Counted from the first letter of the stretch, positions 1-12,769 are shown. The stretch: 64,000 nucleotides of DNA from Atrichornis clamosus (GCA_013400975.1 WBMZ01012197.1:62001-126000); one strand, 5' to 3'. Numbers and translations are program-made. The notes: generated from the sequence alone by a model not told the origin.

Positions 1-879
1 AATGAAACCTCTTTTTCTGATTTCCTTACAATTTCCTGAGGCTGTTGATGTACCTCACAGGTGTATTATGGGTCTTTAGTTGATACCTAGGAGGTCTGAA
101 GCTTCTGGAAATCAGGACTTCTGTAACTGTTGAGCTGCCTCCGATGGATAATCTGCCTATCCCATTAGGAATGATCAGGGTGATACCTTCCTGGTTACTA
201 TTGCCTGGCTTGGAGCAGATGCTCAGCATAATCCTGCCAGGTATTAGGTGCTGCGACATAGCTCCAGGGAAGCATTTAAACACATCCATACCTTCAGCTG
301 TGGTTCCAGTAGAGCGAAGGGCTTGGAAAAACCAACTGGTACTTTCCAAATGGGTAAGAATAATTAAAGGAAAAGTGACTCCTTCTCTTGTATTTGTAAA
401 AGCAGTCTTTACTTCTGAACTCTATGTTTTTTATTTTCTGCCCTTACATTTTGGTATTTGCTCGATGGCAGCTACTTAGTCCTCCTCAGCTGTTACAAGG
501 AAAATGAAGCATCTTTCTTGCTGGTTGTAGTTTGCCGTGTTGCAGCCTGAAACCAAATCTCTGTATAATCCTAGCAACCCAGCTGTGGCTCGGTATCCAG
601 AAGCAGCAACAAACCAAACTGGTATTTAAGTAGGTGAATCCACTAGAAAAGATAGAAAATGTGAAGCTTTGTGTCGTACCCTCATCACTGTTTTATCACC
701 TCTGTGTGAGGGAGTTTTTCAGGAGAATAATTTATGTCATCCAATATTATGTGTATTTTAGTGCTCAGTTAATGACAACCTAATATTTCAAACAAAATAC
801 AACTTGTGTAATGAGATACCTCGTTTCTGCCAGGATGTTATTAGGATCCCTGCTACAGTGATCTAATGAGATTGACCTT

Positions 880-1330
880 CATTTCATAACAAATTGCTCT
901 CCCCCTGAAACTATTTTTAACGGCCTTCTTGATTTATGCAAAGGCACCTATAGCGATAGGCTTCACGTGGGGAAATAAATGACTCGAGTAATTATAAATT
1001 TTATGAAAATGACAAGTTACTTTAAAGTGCTACTATATTTTTACAATGTTACACAGCGATTGAGTGCAACACTGTGAAAGTCTCATGTGGCTTTGTTCTC
1101 TCCGCCGCTCCGCAAAAAACAAAATAAATGGATTGAGTTCTTGCTGGGTAGAAGATAAAACCCGTGTAATTACGAACCCGGCTGAACCGTTCGAGCATCC
1201 CGCAGGCTCACCCGGAGTCTCCTATCCCCGGAGTGCCATTTGCTGCCACCTCCTGGACGTTTCCCAAAATTTCAAGGAGACGACCAAATCCGTGCTCTAA
1301 TTGCTGTTGTCCTGATATTCAGAGCCGTAG
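880..1330. promoter_or_regulatory. Candidate conserved non-coding / regulatory block
   Basis: About twenty CpG dinucleotides survive in roughly 450 bp within an otherwise AT-rich, CpG-poor intergenic region. The block contains tatgcaaa (octamer-like), cacgtg (E-box) and a CTCF-like site at 1243-1256. It has no convincing coding frame; a 78-codon plus-strand ORF has no recognised similarity. Regulatory function is inferred from CpG retention and motif content only. Confidence 0.35.
1243..1256 (-). promoter_or_regulatory. CTCF-like binding motif
   Basis: The minus strand reads CCAGGAGGTGGCAG. It agrees with the CTCF core (CCASYAGRKGGCRS) at all but one position. The flanks are CpG-containing and it lies in intergenic DNA, where insulator sites are common. 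Occupancy cannot be judged from sequence. Confidence 0.4.
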
Positions 1331-3063
1331 TGCCTGTGACTTCTAATATATATTTTAATGAGATTAATCCTCTTTTTAGAGGTGATGAAGAAGAAAAAGA
1401 GGGATCCATATTCTAAATATTTCTGTTGAATGTCTTGAAATTATTGTTTAGTGGAAACAGGATGGTTATAGGGTTTCAGAGGGAAGATGAGTAGGGTTTG
1501 GATACCCTTGGCATTATCCTTCTAGAAGATAAAAATGCTCTGCTATGCTGGAACTATTTTAATCTGAAAAGCCTACTACCTTACCAGTTTTATGTAATCC
1601 TCACCACATCCCCAGATTATTTCTTTTATTACATGGTACCACTTCTATGATGTCATATCCACTGTGATGCAGAAGATTCTGTAGATATATTTCCCATTGC
1701 AGGAAAAATAAATGATGTAAAAATTATATGACTAAATATTTTCTTATTGCAGCTTATATATTTCTCCCATATTTTCTGCAGACCTGGCTTCAAGTCTCAT
1801 GCCTGTAAATTCTGTTTCAAAAATCCCAACATCAAAGCTGTTCTGAATAAACAGCTTAACTAAAAAACAATTTGAGATGAAAAGACTAAGATGCAAATTA
1901 AACTTTAAAGGAAAGACTTCACAAAAATAACAACATTATTTCCTCAAAGGCCATAGAAGTTCCCACGTTAAGATAAAGAACTTTCAAGTCTGTATGTAGA
2001 GCACCATCTGGTGACTTGTGCACAGCAGGATCCCAAAGCAGGGATTTACGTACCTTGCCTCATCGCAGACAGCGAGGCACTCGATATCCCCCAGCAGACC
2101 TGCTCCTTATGTTCTCACTGCCAGATACAACTTCCTCACAAATGTGCTTTCATCCCTGTTCCCAGGCTTTGGCTGCTGTCATCGTTATTTGTGCAGAGGA
2201 GCAGGAGGGTTTGTTTGCTGATGCTGGTGGCCTCGTCCTCATGCCTTTCTCTAGAGGCAGGCTTTCCTTTTACCCAGGAGGGGCTGTTTCCAGTTCCAGC
2301 CTTGGGAGCAGGCAGCAAGCACAGAGAGCGATGACTGTCTGGCACCCAGCCTCTCTTGGCTGCCCCTCTTCCTGCCTGGCTGGGGCATCCACTCAGTCTG
2401 TGCCTTTCACTCTTGCTGCCCACTGTTCCAGTCTGTCCTGTCTTTCGCAGCTGTCCCTGGTAATGCCACAGTCACTCTGCTGCACAACAAACCCAGGAGA
2501 AAAGTGTCTGGCTGGCCACTTGGCTGTGGGGTGTGGGTGGTGTAGGGTGGTGGTTCTTGGTGTTTACTTCCACAAAACCAATGAACTGGTTGATCCAGTT
2601 GTAAACATCATCCTTGGGTGCCTTAACTATTTGTGGATACATGGATTTTGAGCAGTCTTGTTACAGAAACAGACTTCAAGATGTTTTAGTTTTCATGTAA
2701 GCACAGAGCAAGTAAAAAGATTTGCAGCTTGATTCTTCACTGCATTACAGCATAGTATCATAGATTTCAGTACAGTTCTATTTCATCTTAAACTCAAGGT
2801 AATTGACTGGAATATCATGTTTTCAACCCATAATCCTCTATATCCCACATATCTCAGGCAATCACCTCAGCACCTGTGGATTTCTGAATCACTTACATGA
2901 GTTTCTTTACCACTGAAAAAACAGATCTCCTTTGTTTCAGTAGAATAGCCTGTGGTCTTAGCAAAAACAATGTGTCTGAGTCTAGATACAGCATATGAAG
3001 GGCTTCCTCCTCCAGCAGTAATCCCACAAATACTTCAGGAATGAAATGCTGCTGCTAAGGCTC

Positions 3064-3093
3064 TTTTTTTTTCTTTTTTCTTTTTTTTTTTTT
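3064..3093. repeat. Interrupted poly-T tract
   Basis: Thirty bases are almost entirely T with two C interruptions. No retrotransposon body was recognised beside it. Confidence 0.85.
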
Positions 3094-6000
3094 CACGCAG
3101 CAGCTTTCTTAATTCGTTAGAGAACTTATCATTTGGCACAGTGGAGTGACCTGGTTACAAAATCAGTCAATATGGTAGGTGGAAAAGAGAGGACTGCCAG
3201 CAGTTCAGCTGATGACCTGTTCTGCTGAAGCAGACAGGTGTATCTGTTTGAGCAGTAAGGGAAGGTTGAGGGTCAGAGATCGTACATTTGCCAGTGATAC
3301 TGCATTGTTTCAAATCTCCTTCCCAGTGGCCAAAGACCTTTGCTTTCTGATGAACCTGAATGGCTGTGAAACCTGCAAGGAGGCTGTGAGGATGTTTTGG
3401 AAGGGTAGAGAACTTGCTGAATGTTAAAATATAGCCTTATACTAAGATTTAATTCAATAAGGGGTGAACCCCATTGTAAATACATAAGTCAATAGCTCTG
3501 TAAACCATTGAGGATATACATATTTCATAATTTGAAAGCTCATATTTTCTTCTTAATTTTTTGTTTGTTTAATCCCTTGGGAACTTCTCTGCAGTGCAAG
3601 ACATGGCATATATTAGTGTAGGCTTTTAAATTACATTTATATATAAGCAATAGGGAGAACATGCTATACTACTTTATTGATTCATTTAGGTTAAAAAACC
3701 CCCCAGCAATAAAACAGTGAAAAGAGAGGCAAAAGATTGAATTTGGAAATTTATAACTGAAATAACAGTGCAATACACTATCAAGGCCAGACCTGACCAC
3801 GCCGGATTTGTGAGGCAAATGGTTGCAGGGTGTCCAGCCACTGAACCTTGATACCTCCAACAGGGCTGCCACCATAGGATAGCTTTGCCAGGGATCTTTC
3901 TATTAAGAGCTGGGAGCTGGAGTTTTTATAATTAAGTCACTAAACAGCTGATGTGTTCGAGGCTCATGGCTCTGCTGTTTTACCATTTGACAAACAGCAC
4001 ATACTTAAGAATGTGTTAGAGCTGCTCCTTTCTTACCCTTCATCTGCATGCCACAAACTGGGCTCTGAGCTGTCCTGAACCAGCCTAGCTCTGTGGCCTG
4101 CAGTGGAGATATCTTAATTTACACTCAGATCTCCACAGACAAAAGGTGCACCTTTGCAAAATGCACATCCCCATCCCAAATGGAGCCTCCTTGTGAATGT
4201 GAACTCCTTCCAAGGCAGGGATCTGCCATATTCAGGGGGATTGTCTGAGTCTGCAGTTCAGGGAGTTGCACACTGAACTTGGGCATTTGTTCTGACTGTA
4301 ATTGCGACAGATTTTTAAAATCAGCAGGGAAAAGTCATTCTGTCTTTGATGTAAAACACAGCTGCATTTACCACAAGGAAGGCCTTTTCCAGGGAGGTGA
4401 AGCATTCCAGAGCCCAGCCATGCATGGCTTGGGTAAGCACTCTGGCTGGTTTGTGTTTCAGAGGGTTATGTGCAGTTATGGCCTTTATTCTGTAAGTGAC
4501 ATGTTTGAATAGAGAGAGGAACTGTTCTCTATAAGGGCAGCTGTTTTGAACTTCGGATGTTTTGGAGAGAGGAGGAAATGCAGTGAAGGATAGAACTAGG
4601 TCACAACTTCATACTGCCAAGATTTTTCTCTTGATTTGCTTACTGCTTTTGTGAAGCAGCCTCTCACACTGGCAGGAATAATCTTTCCTTTGCACTCACT
4701 GGATCAAAGTATAAAGGGAATTCATTGAAATAATAAAAAACTTAATTTTCTGTATTTCTATGTGGAAGTATGGCAATAAAGACAACCCACTCTTCTCAGC
4801 TCTGTAATTATCATTTATGATCTGGAGATAATAAACAATCTATCAAGTCAGTTAAAGCATTTCTCACAAGCAGTTTAGAGTCTTGCTCAAATAACTGCAA
4901 GACAGGGCAACACAAGCACTGCTGTGATGAAGTCAGACTCAGGGCAGGAATAGCAATTGGATTGTTGATGATTAGTAGGATAAGAAATAGGATTGGAAAG
5001 ACCACTTTTGAAGCTGAGGAGCTCAGTTCAGTTCAGACAATGTCCTGAGCCCACTGATTGCTCCCTGTAGAGAGCAAGCTTGAAATCTTCATTCCCTGTG
5101 CTATTTAGAACTAATAAATGCATCCAAATTAGAAGCTAGTGAAGTGCTTTCACATCCTATCCCTCATTAAGACACTTTGGGGAGGGTGGAAAAGATAAAA
5201 TTATTCAAAAGCAATCTTAATAACTGGATGAATGTATTAAATTTGCCTGCATCCAAAATGTGGCACCCAGCTTTGCTTTCAGGGACTGTGTGCACCCACG
5301 TCTGCAGTTCTCTCCCGTAGTGATCGTGTACATGTGTGTGTGGGAGGCCGTGGGTGAACAGAACGCCTTGGAAATCTGGCCTACATTGTGTGAAATAACA
5401 AATTAGCAGTGACTTTGTGGCTCGTGTTCTGATTAAATCTTCTGCTATTACATTATATCCCCTTTCACAATTGCTGTGGATTTTGAGCACTTACTCAGCT
5501 ATATCCATGATAAGGCCCGCTTCTCAGATGTGGTTCTTTGTACCTTTTCATGGAATAACATAAATTCCCAGCCATACAACTGTCTTCTTCTGGCAGTTTG
5601 GAGATGTAGAAAATATTGCAATCAGATGTTTCTAATTTAATTCAATCCCTCATTAATTTGATCTCTCCTTTAATTCAATCGTGGCCTCAGGACCTAAATA
5701 ATTTGTATTAAAAATAACATAATGACCACTCTTTCTTTTAATCAATGGTGACTACTTTAGACAGGTATTAGCAGATAATCTGATTACTAAATACACAGTG
5801 AGTTGGCATTTAGTTAATAACTTACAGGGAAAATTTGGAAAATAATCAAAGGAGAAAAAAAGAGAAAGAGGGATAAGAGAAGAGAGCCTTACAAAGGCAT
5901 GCAACATTAAAGAAAATATTATGGAAAAGTTAGTTTTGCTGGTGATTGTTATTGGTACAAGCCTCTAAGATGCACAGCCAGGCGTGTCAGCCATGGGCGA

Positions 6001-9000
6001 CAGGCTCAGCCCAGCAGGGAGAGTACTCCAGAAAGAGTGAGGTCTATGGTAAATCTGACATCTTTTGCCCTTAGACTTATTTAAACTTACTAATGGGATT
6101 TAGAGGTTAGATGCTTAGCGGTATTAAGCAGGCGCAGCTCCACTGAACTCTGGCTGCATCACTGGCAACCCTCTCTGTCTGACAGTGGGTAGACACGATT
6201 TGCCTGCCCAGTAGCCTTTTTATGGGAAAGCCCTTGTTGTCAGGGCTGGCAAGAAAACTTGTGATGCACAGCTAAATCCAGGTCCTACCTGGAGCAGTGT
6301 GGAGCAGGCTCTGCAGTTGCTCCACACCAGCTGGCGGGGCAGTCACCAGTCAGGCTCACTGGCCAGTTCTCTGATTGTCACTGACTGACTTATGTCACAA
6401 GGTCCCCAGTTCTCTGGAGAGTGACAGCTGCCAGCTGCAGGACTGCCATGTCTGGAAGTGCTTGACAGGTGCTGACAGGGGCTTATTTTGAGGGGACTGT
6501 GCTGCCTCTCTCTTTTTCTTACAAATACCATCTTGGGGACTGTATCTGAAGCAGGTAGTTTGTTGTTCACATGTTCCTATGTGCCGTAACTCTCTGCCCC
6601 AATTCCCAGCACTCTCACTGGAGCTCTGTTCAGTGTATTTTACACTGATACGGTGATGAAAGGTATCACACCATCTTAGAAGGGACCACACTTCTCTGGG
6701 GGTGATATGAACTGGATGTGCTAATCACACAAGGGCCTTTGGAGCTTCCAGTAGAGACTGCTTGATCAGCATAATAACATAGCAGATGTGGGAGTTAAGA
6801 AATGCAGTCAGTGACTGATACTCACATTTCTGATGGGGTGCCAAGGCAGTTGACCACTGCATTCCTATTCCTGTTAATTAGGCTCATTCCCCATGACCTC
6901 CTTGTAAGACAGGCTGCTCAGCAATGCCTGGGAACTAGGCTGGTCCAAGTGGGAAAGATGGTCCAGGACAGAATTGTCTCCTGCAAACCAGAGATATTGA
7001 CACCTCACCAGGAGACAGAAGAGGATGGTGAAGTGTCAGGACACTAGTCCCAATCTAGATGTATATTGGAATGGATGTCAGAGCAGTTTAACCTGGTACT
7101 GCAGTGGTATAGCTTTGAATCCCTTTCTTTTGAGACTGTCATCTTGTTACTTTTGTGTTCGAGCAACTATTATTAAAATTGACAAAACAAATGTATAATT
7201 CTATAAAAATCATTCTTCAATAGATTTAATTGATGGAGGCTCTCAAATCATGATGGATAGTTGTGAGTCAGTGGTGAATAACATGTAAATAGAAGTACTG
7301 TAGGAGATGGTTTAGTTGAATGGGTCCTGAATTCCTGCATACTATTCCCCCCAAATGGCTTGCTGCCTCTTTTTTAAGCATTCTTTTGTCGTGCTGTCCA
7401 TCAGTTCCTGGATCTGTAACACAGGAGTTATGCTGTTCTTGTAAAGTGCTTTAGGACCAGCACAAAACTTGCATTGTATTTTTATTTTACTTCTGGTGAG
7501 TGAAGAAAAAGAAAACCCTTTTAATTGTGAACAGAGAACAAAACCAATGTAATAACCACAAATTCTTTAGAGAAGACAGACAACTGTGCCTAAGAACTAG
7601 TCTTAGTTCAGTGTTTCCGATTGCTGATTTGCAGGAAGAAGTGATTAATGACAAAGTGAAATCTGTTCAAGATTAGCATAAATTGCAGAAAGTTGTAAAA
7701 GACTCCAGATGGATTTGAATTATTTGAAAAAAACCAGACAAAAACACCACAGGGAATGTTGAGTTGGATGAACACGAACTAATTCCTAGTAAAAAAATTA
7801 AACTAAATAGTCTAATGTGAATATCCAGAATTTTCAAAAGTCAAGACTAGGCATGGACATGTCTGCCCAGAACAAGTAAATAGGGTGCTGCTGGGCTGGA
7901 GATGAAATACATTCTGACATTTCTACAGAGTACTGATACCCTTTCTCAAAGTCCCTAGTTTGAGCCATATCACCTCAAACACATACAACAAAAAAGGTTT
8001 CATGGCAGAAAGAGAGCAGGACTGTGAGCTGCAGTCCCTACGGAAGGAGATGTTGGAGTCTCCAAAGTGATGATATGGGGACAAATGCTTCAAGACAGGG
8101 GGAAATGATTTGAGCAGTTCACTGCTGCAAAAGGGCCAGGGCTGGTGACACTCTGGGTCTGGATGGTATTAAAACATTAATGCTATTAAAACATTTGTCA
8201 TGCAGTATGTCACAAGATCATCTGACATCCTGTTGTTCCTTGTTTGAAGCTGAAGCACACCCTGGTGTCCTGTGAATGCAGTTTTAACAATAACTCCTAT
8301 ACAAAGACAAATACATAAGCTGGAGCATTAATATATCAGAGCATAAAACTTTTTTTTCCAGTAATATAAATGGAAAAAAGTTTGGAAGGAGACTTTCTTC
8401 CCTGTCCAAGAGAAGCTGCATAACTGGCTCACAGGTTATGGGATGTTCCTTTTCTTTTGAGGGTTTCAGTGCTGGTTGTACATGGGCAAGCTACTGCCCA
8501 TTTCCAACAGTAACTTGATTCAAATTTAGTGCCCGTGGAGGAACCAGGAGAATTTTATTATCTTGATTTAATTCTTCATTTTCTTTTGAATATTTATGTC
8601 CTTCTGCACTTTGGAGAGGTGCAAAGTTAATAGCTTGCTTCTTACAGATAAACTGCAGGGATTTCAAGTTTTTTAAAGTTAATCTGCTATTCACAACAGT
8701 TTATCTGAACCATTAAGACTCCATGAAGTCAGGCAAAACATGGCATCTGACATGAGATCTGTGAGTGCCCCAGCCCCACTGCACACAGGTGCTGTCCCTG
8801 GGGCTGTCCTCTCTCTAAAGGGCAGCACTGTGCTGTGCAGGGGAGTGCGGGCTCATGCCAGCACCTGTAAAACACCAGGCAACAGCTGGGGAAAGCAGCT
8901 TTCTATGTATTTGTTGAACTAGGGCTCCTGGCTGGTACCAGAAAGAGCAGACATTGGCAAATACCTTAGCAATAAGCCTCCCCATTCCCATTCCTTCCCC

Positions 9001-9373
9001 TTTCAGAGGATAAGAAGTAGTTTTGTGATTTTACCTTAGATAGTGTCTGTTACTTCCAGTGCTTGCTTCTGTGCATGTCTTGCATCTGCCAGCGGCAATA
9101 TAACAAAAATAACACCCTAATGACAGCAAAACAAAGGGTGAGAGCAGAAGATGTAATAGAAAATGCACCTTTGGTAGCTATTACGTTCTCTGATTTCATA
9201 CAAGCAAATCTGTTTCAGAGCCTTCAAGCTGCTCTCCCGGTGACTCCCCTGGTGTCTCTTTGCCAGACAAGGACTTTTTGCTCATTTGAAAGCACTGAAC
9301 TGATGGCAAGAAACCTGACCCCATCTTCCATGGGGGTGGGCTTAGCACCAGGCTCTAGTGCTGCCTCCTGAGA

Positions 9374-9390
9374 CAGCAGCAGCAGCAGCA
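9374..9390. repeat. Short CAG trinucleotide repeat
   Basis: This is a 17-nt run of CAG units (five complete copies) in non-coding intergenic DNA. Confidence 0.85.
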
Positions 9391-11253
9391 CCAAGTGAGG
9401 TGCAGTAGATTTCAAGGCCCAATATGGTGTTTTACTGTGTATCCTTCTCCACAGAGCTTCAAGTCTCAGCTCAGAACTGAAAGGAAACTACAGCCTCCCT
9501 CTGCAGAATAGGTTGTGGCAAATGTTTCACTTGAGCAGCTTGCCTTGTGAGCTTCCATCTGAGCCTGGTTAAAGCACCACTGGCAAGGGAGGATGGTGGG
9601 ATTCACATCGGGCACCAGAGAGGCTCATTAACTGGGGCAAAAGCAGCAGCCTGCAGAGCTCAAGTGACACATGGAGGCTTTCTAGAAAAGAGAGGTTTAT
9701 CAGAGAGAGGAACACAGCTCTACCATTGCGTGAGTTTCTGAGTTGGTGAAAAATCTGATACAGATATTCCTGCATTAACTGAAACCAGGCATCTGTTCCA
9801 CTTGTGTTCATGTCTGGCACAAGCTGAAATGAGAACGCCAGACTGCGACCGCTTAAGGACACCCACAAGAGAGTTTGCACTAACATAACTAAATTAATTT
9901 CAAACAGATTTTAGTTAAACTAGTATAATTATCATGTCTTGACAAGGTTTCAGTTTATTTTTGCATATATTTTCCCTGCAGAGTGATGATTGCCACTGAC
10001 AAATGGCATAATCGAACTCTGTTTAGCTTAAGTCCATGGCACTTTGTTGAAGTGAACAGGGATTACTCTGGCAAAGCCAAAATATCTGTCAGACTGTTAA
10101 ACATGTTGTGTACTTACTGACACCTCTGGAGTCAGCTAGCTTTGTATTTTTCAAAATGATGAGGACAATAGCTTAAACTCTTTTTGAAAGGCTTTGAAAC
10201 AGTGTCTAAAGAATAAATGTGAAGGACTGGTAGTAGTTACACTTTGGACTAATTCTGATCATTGAAACTGATGACATACCTGTGCAAAGCCACTGTGACT
10301 GTGGGAACAACAGAGCCTGCAGGCTGGTTTTTTGGGTTGGTTTTGGTTTTTTTTTGAAGAGTATTTGTAAGCGGTGTGATTGTCATGCAGAAGCACGGTG
10401 CTGCTCTGATGTATATGGTGTCATCTGTTCTATGCTAATAAATTAGCATCTGCAGCTACCATTGCTGCCTGTCAAACCTGGGTACAAAATTGAGCTGTTT
10501 GATCTCAGTGCCACTGAAGTGTGTCTGCATGATTGCGGAAGATGCACATTATCCCATCTGTTTTCCACAGACCCTCCGTCAGGTTGGATGCTTCAAGGTA
10601 ACGGATCAGACGCAATGAATTCCACTGCAGATGACTGCCTTGGAGGCATCCTCCTGCTTTTGTCACTGCATATAAAAATTTGACTTAAAGAGTAATTTTA
10701 TTCCTTCACAGCAGGTCATTTAAGCCCTGTCCACAGCAGGGAAATAGCTAACTTTGGCCAGGCTCCTTACATGCCAAGGGTTGTCCCAGTGTGGCCGTTT
10801 TCATTAACGTGCCAAGTCACTTCTCTCCAAGAAGGACTTACAAGACACCGGTTCAATCAACAGCAGCCACTGGTGGCCAGTTTATTTGTGGGCTGCTGCT
10901 GCCAGTTGTCCAGATGGAGCTGAAATAGTGCCAGCCGTGGTGAGATTTGTGGGGAAAACGCCAGAGGTGGGAGGTGGTGCAGTGTCTGGAGCACTGGCAA
11001 TTCCTGCAGCTGCGACACCCGGCCCCTGTGGTGCCATGGCTGGGGGTGCTGAGCACCAGCCTCATCGACCGAGTGGGTACCTGCCACACCTGCACTGCTG
11101 CTGCTGCTGCACACCCGCCATCCTTTGCTGCAAAATCCTTTGCTGGACTTGCCACGTGAGCTTTCCTCAGAAATACACACTTTTGTCTAATTACCTAGGA
11201 AAAGAGAAACATTAGACAACTGCAAGATTGATTTTTGAGTGTAATAAAACTAG

Positions 11254-11259
11254 TTTATT
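11254..11259 (-). terminator. Candidate distal polyadenylation signal (AATAAA) of PEAK1
   Basis: AATAAA on the minus strand is followed about 20-50 nt downstream by a U-rich stretch (gtctaatgtttctcttttc). Base composition changes from AT-rich on the gene side to GC-richer beyond about 11.16 kb, which fits a transcript end. A Pumilio-type motif overlaps the hexamer. Cleavage would fall around 11225-11245. Confidence 0.5.
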
Positions 11260-11263
11260 TACA
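11256..11263 (-). promoter_or_regulatory. Pumilio response element (UGUAAAUA) overlapping the poly(A) signal
   Basis: The minus strand reads TGTAAATA, the UGUANAUA consensus bound by PUM1/PUM2, and it overlaps the AATAAA hexamer. The motif is seen directly; function is inferred. Confidence 0.4.
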
Positions 11264-11758
11264 CAGTAACATGAATGCCACAGAGTACACAGCAAAGTAC
11301 CACAGCAAACCAGAGTGTAACTGCCCCTGATCACAAAGGAAGGCTTGAAGTTTATATATTTATTTATATAAAAATGTGTAAATATCAATATGAAGCACCA
11401 GATAAAGCAATGCAACCAGGAATTCCAAATACAAATTACCCACAAGAATGGAACTGAAATAAAGAAAAAAGCCAAAGAAAATAAAATCCCTTATTTGAGG
11501 CATTTAAAGAAATCCCATTTATAAAAGTCCACTGATTTTGGAATCCCTAATTTAAAAATAAATTTCCCCCTTTTATTAAAAACAAGAACATATTCTTAAA
11601 TGCTCAGCATAATTAAGTTTTAAAAGAAAAAAACCCAAGGATTTCAACTGCAAAACCTTCTAATACCAACAATCCAAAGGACAAGGAAACAGAAGTTTTG
11701 AGTTGTTTTTGAAGAAGTGTTATTTATGAAATGACTATATTAAAATTTACACACTCTT

Positions 11759-11796
11759 AAATATATATTATATATACAATATATAATATATATATT
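11759..11796. repeat. AT dinucleotide tract with inverted-repeat symmetry
   Basis: Two 17-nt arms of alternating A/T (11759-11775 and 11780-11796) are nearly reverse-complementary around a short centre. In the transcript this could form an A/U hairpin. It lies within the inferred 3' UTR of PEAK1. Confidence 0.7.
11771..11778 (-). promoter_or_regulatory. Pumilio-type motif (UGUAUAUA) in the 3' UTR
   Basis: It matches UGUANAUA on the transcript strand and lies inside an AT-dinucleotide hairpin-forming tract, so a chance match from composition is quite possible. Confidence 0.25.
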
Positions 11797-11840
11797 TTCA
11801 AGCAAAAAGGGGCAAAGAATACTTTTGGGATACAAAATTC

Positions 11841-11905
11841 ATATACATACATATATATATTAAAACATGCCCACATGCACTCATATATATATGTATGTAT
11901 ATAGA
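11841..11905. repeat. Second AT/ATAC-rich simple-repeat stretch
   Basis: Alternating tata/catacata units flank a short non-repetitive middle (aaaacatgcccacatgcact). The outer parts are partly complementary. It lies within the inferred PEAK1 3' UTR. Confidence 0.6.
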
Positions 11906-12056
11906 GATTTATGAACAAATATTTCCTCCATATAAAAAACCCTCCAACCTCATCTAAATCCCTGAAATCTTCCCCTTGGATTTATGGGAAAAAAAAAAAT
12001 CTTTACAGTCTGAAGTACAAACCAAATTCTCAAATTCTGTAGAGTGGTAAAATGCT

Positions 12057-12064
12057 TATGTACA
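12057..12064 (-). promoter_or_regulatory. Pumilio-type motif (UGUACAUA) in the 3' UTR
   Basis: It is an exact match to UGUANAUA on the transcript strand, in sequence of ordinary complexity. Confidence 0.35.
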
Positions 12065-12769
12065 GGTAAGTTGAGTATTTCATTTCTCACTGGCAACTCT
12101 GCTTGATCTGAAAGCACTCTATGGCTTCCAGGTAAATGCTTAGTGGAGCATCAATGCAAGGAGACGTACAGGAAATTATTTAAATTACATTCTACACCTA
12201 CTCAAAATCACCATCCTTCTAATACTGCATCCAGGTGAATAATAAAATCCATACAAATGTCTACTAGAAATTTTCTGCAACACAGCAGGGAAAAAAGACT
12301 TGCTCCTTCTTTTGGAGTTGAGGGTGCCCTAAAGAAATTTCTCCCCAGTGTTTCTTTTGAAAAGTATTTTTTTGTGTATTCTTCTCTTGAAGTGTTTGGA
12401 ATCCACATGATTGTTTACAGAATATTTCCACAGGTGTATTTTTATAGAGGTATTTAAAATTCTATTCTGCATTTCTTTGATGTTGTCTTACTGTATAAAT
12501 AAATCATAATCACATCTCTCTCTGCGCTGGCTGAAGGGCTCTGATCATGCTCTAAGTTTTACAGGAGTTCTAGCAGAACCAACACCACCTCTGCAAAAAC
12601 AGAGTAAAACTGATGGTCTAGTCATGCAGTCAAGTACTGTTTGTACAGAGAAACAGCCAGTTTGGAGAAGGGGGGAAAAGAAAGTGCATTAAAAGTTCTG
12701 ACTCCGTTTCTATTGTATCCCTCAGAAAAATTACAAATGACTTAAATAAAAATATGATTATTTAATTTA

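Larger units (their letters stand above)
1..11230. other. Intergenic region downstream of PEAK1
   Basis: I found no exon, RNA gene or well-preserved transposon here. ORFs are short and of unrecognisable composition; the longest, about 211 codons at 2016-2651, lies in a locally GC-richer patch and matches nothing I know. Features noted separately are the CpG-retaining block at about 880-1330, the TAAT-rich block at about 5630-5850, the poly-T run at 3064-3093 and the short CAG run at 9374-9390. In mammals the neighbour on this side is TSPAN3 on the same strand, but none of its exons were recognised. Confidence 0.6.

Noticed and set aside
1064..1300. 78-codon ORF in the CpG-retaining block as a possible first exon
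   Set aside because: It has no match to TSPAN3 or any protein I know, and no convincing donor site; the block is better explained as non-coding regulatory DNA.
2016..2651. 211-codon plus-strand ORF in the intergenic region
   Set aside because: It lies in a locally GC-richer patch with overlapping ORFs in other frames, has low-complexity Ser/Leu/Cys-rich composition, and shows no recognisable domain or splice context.
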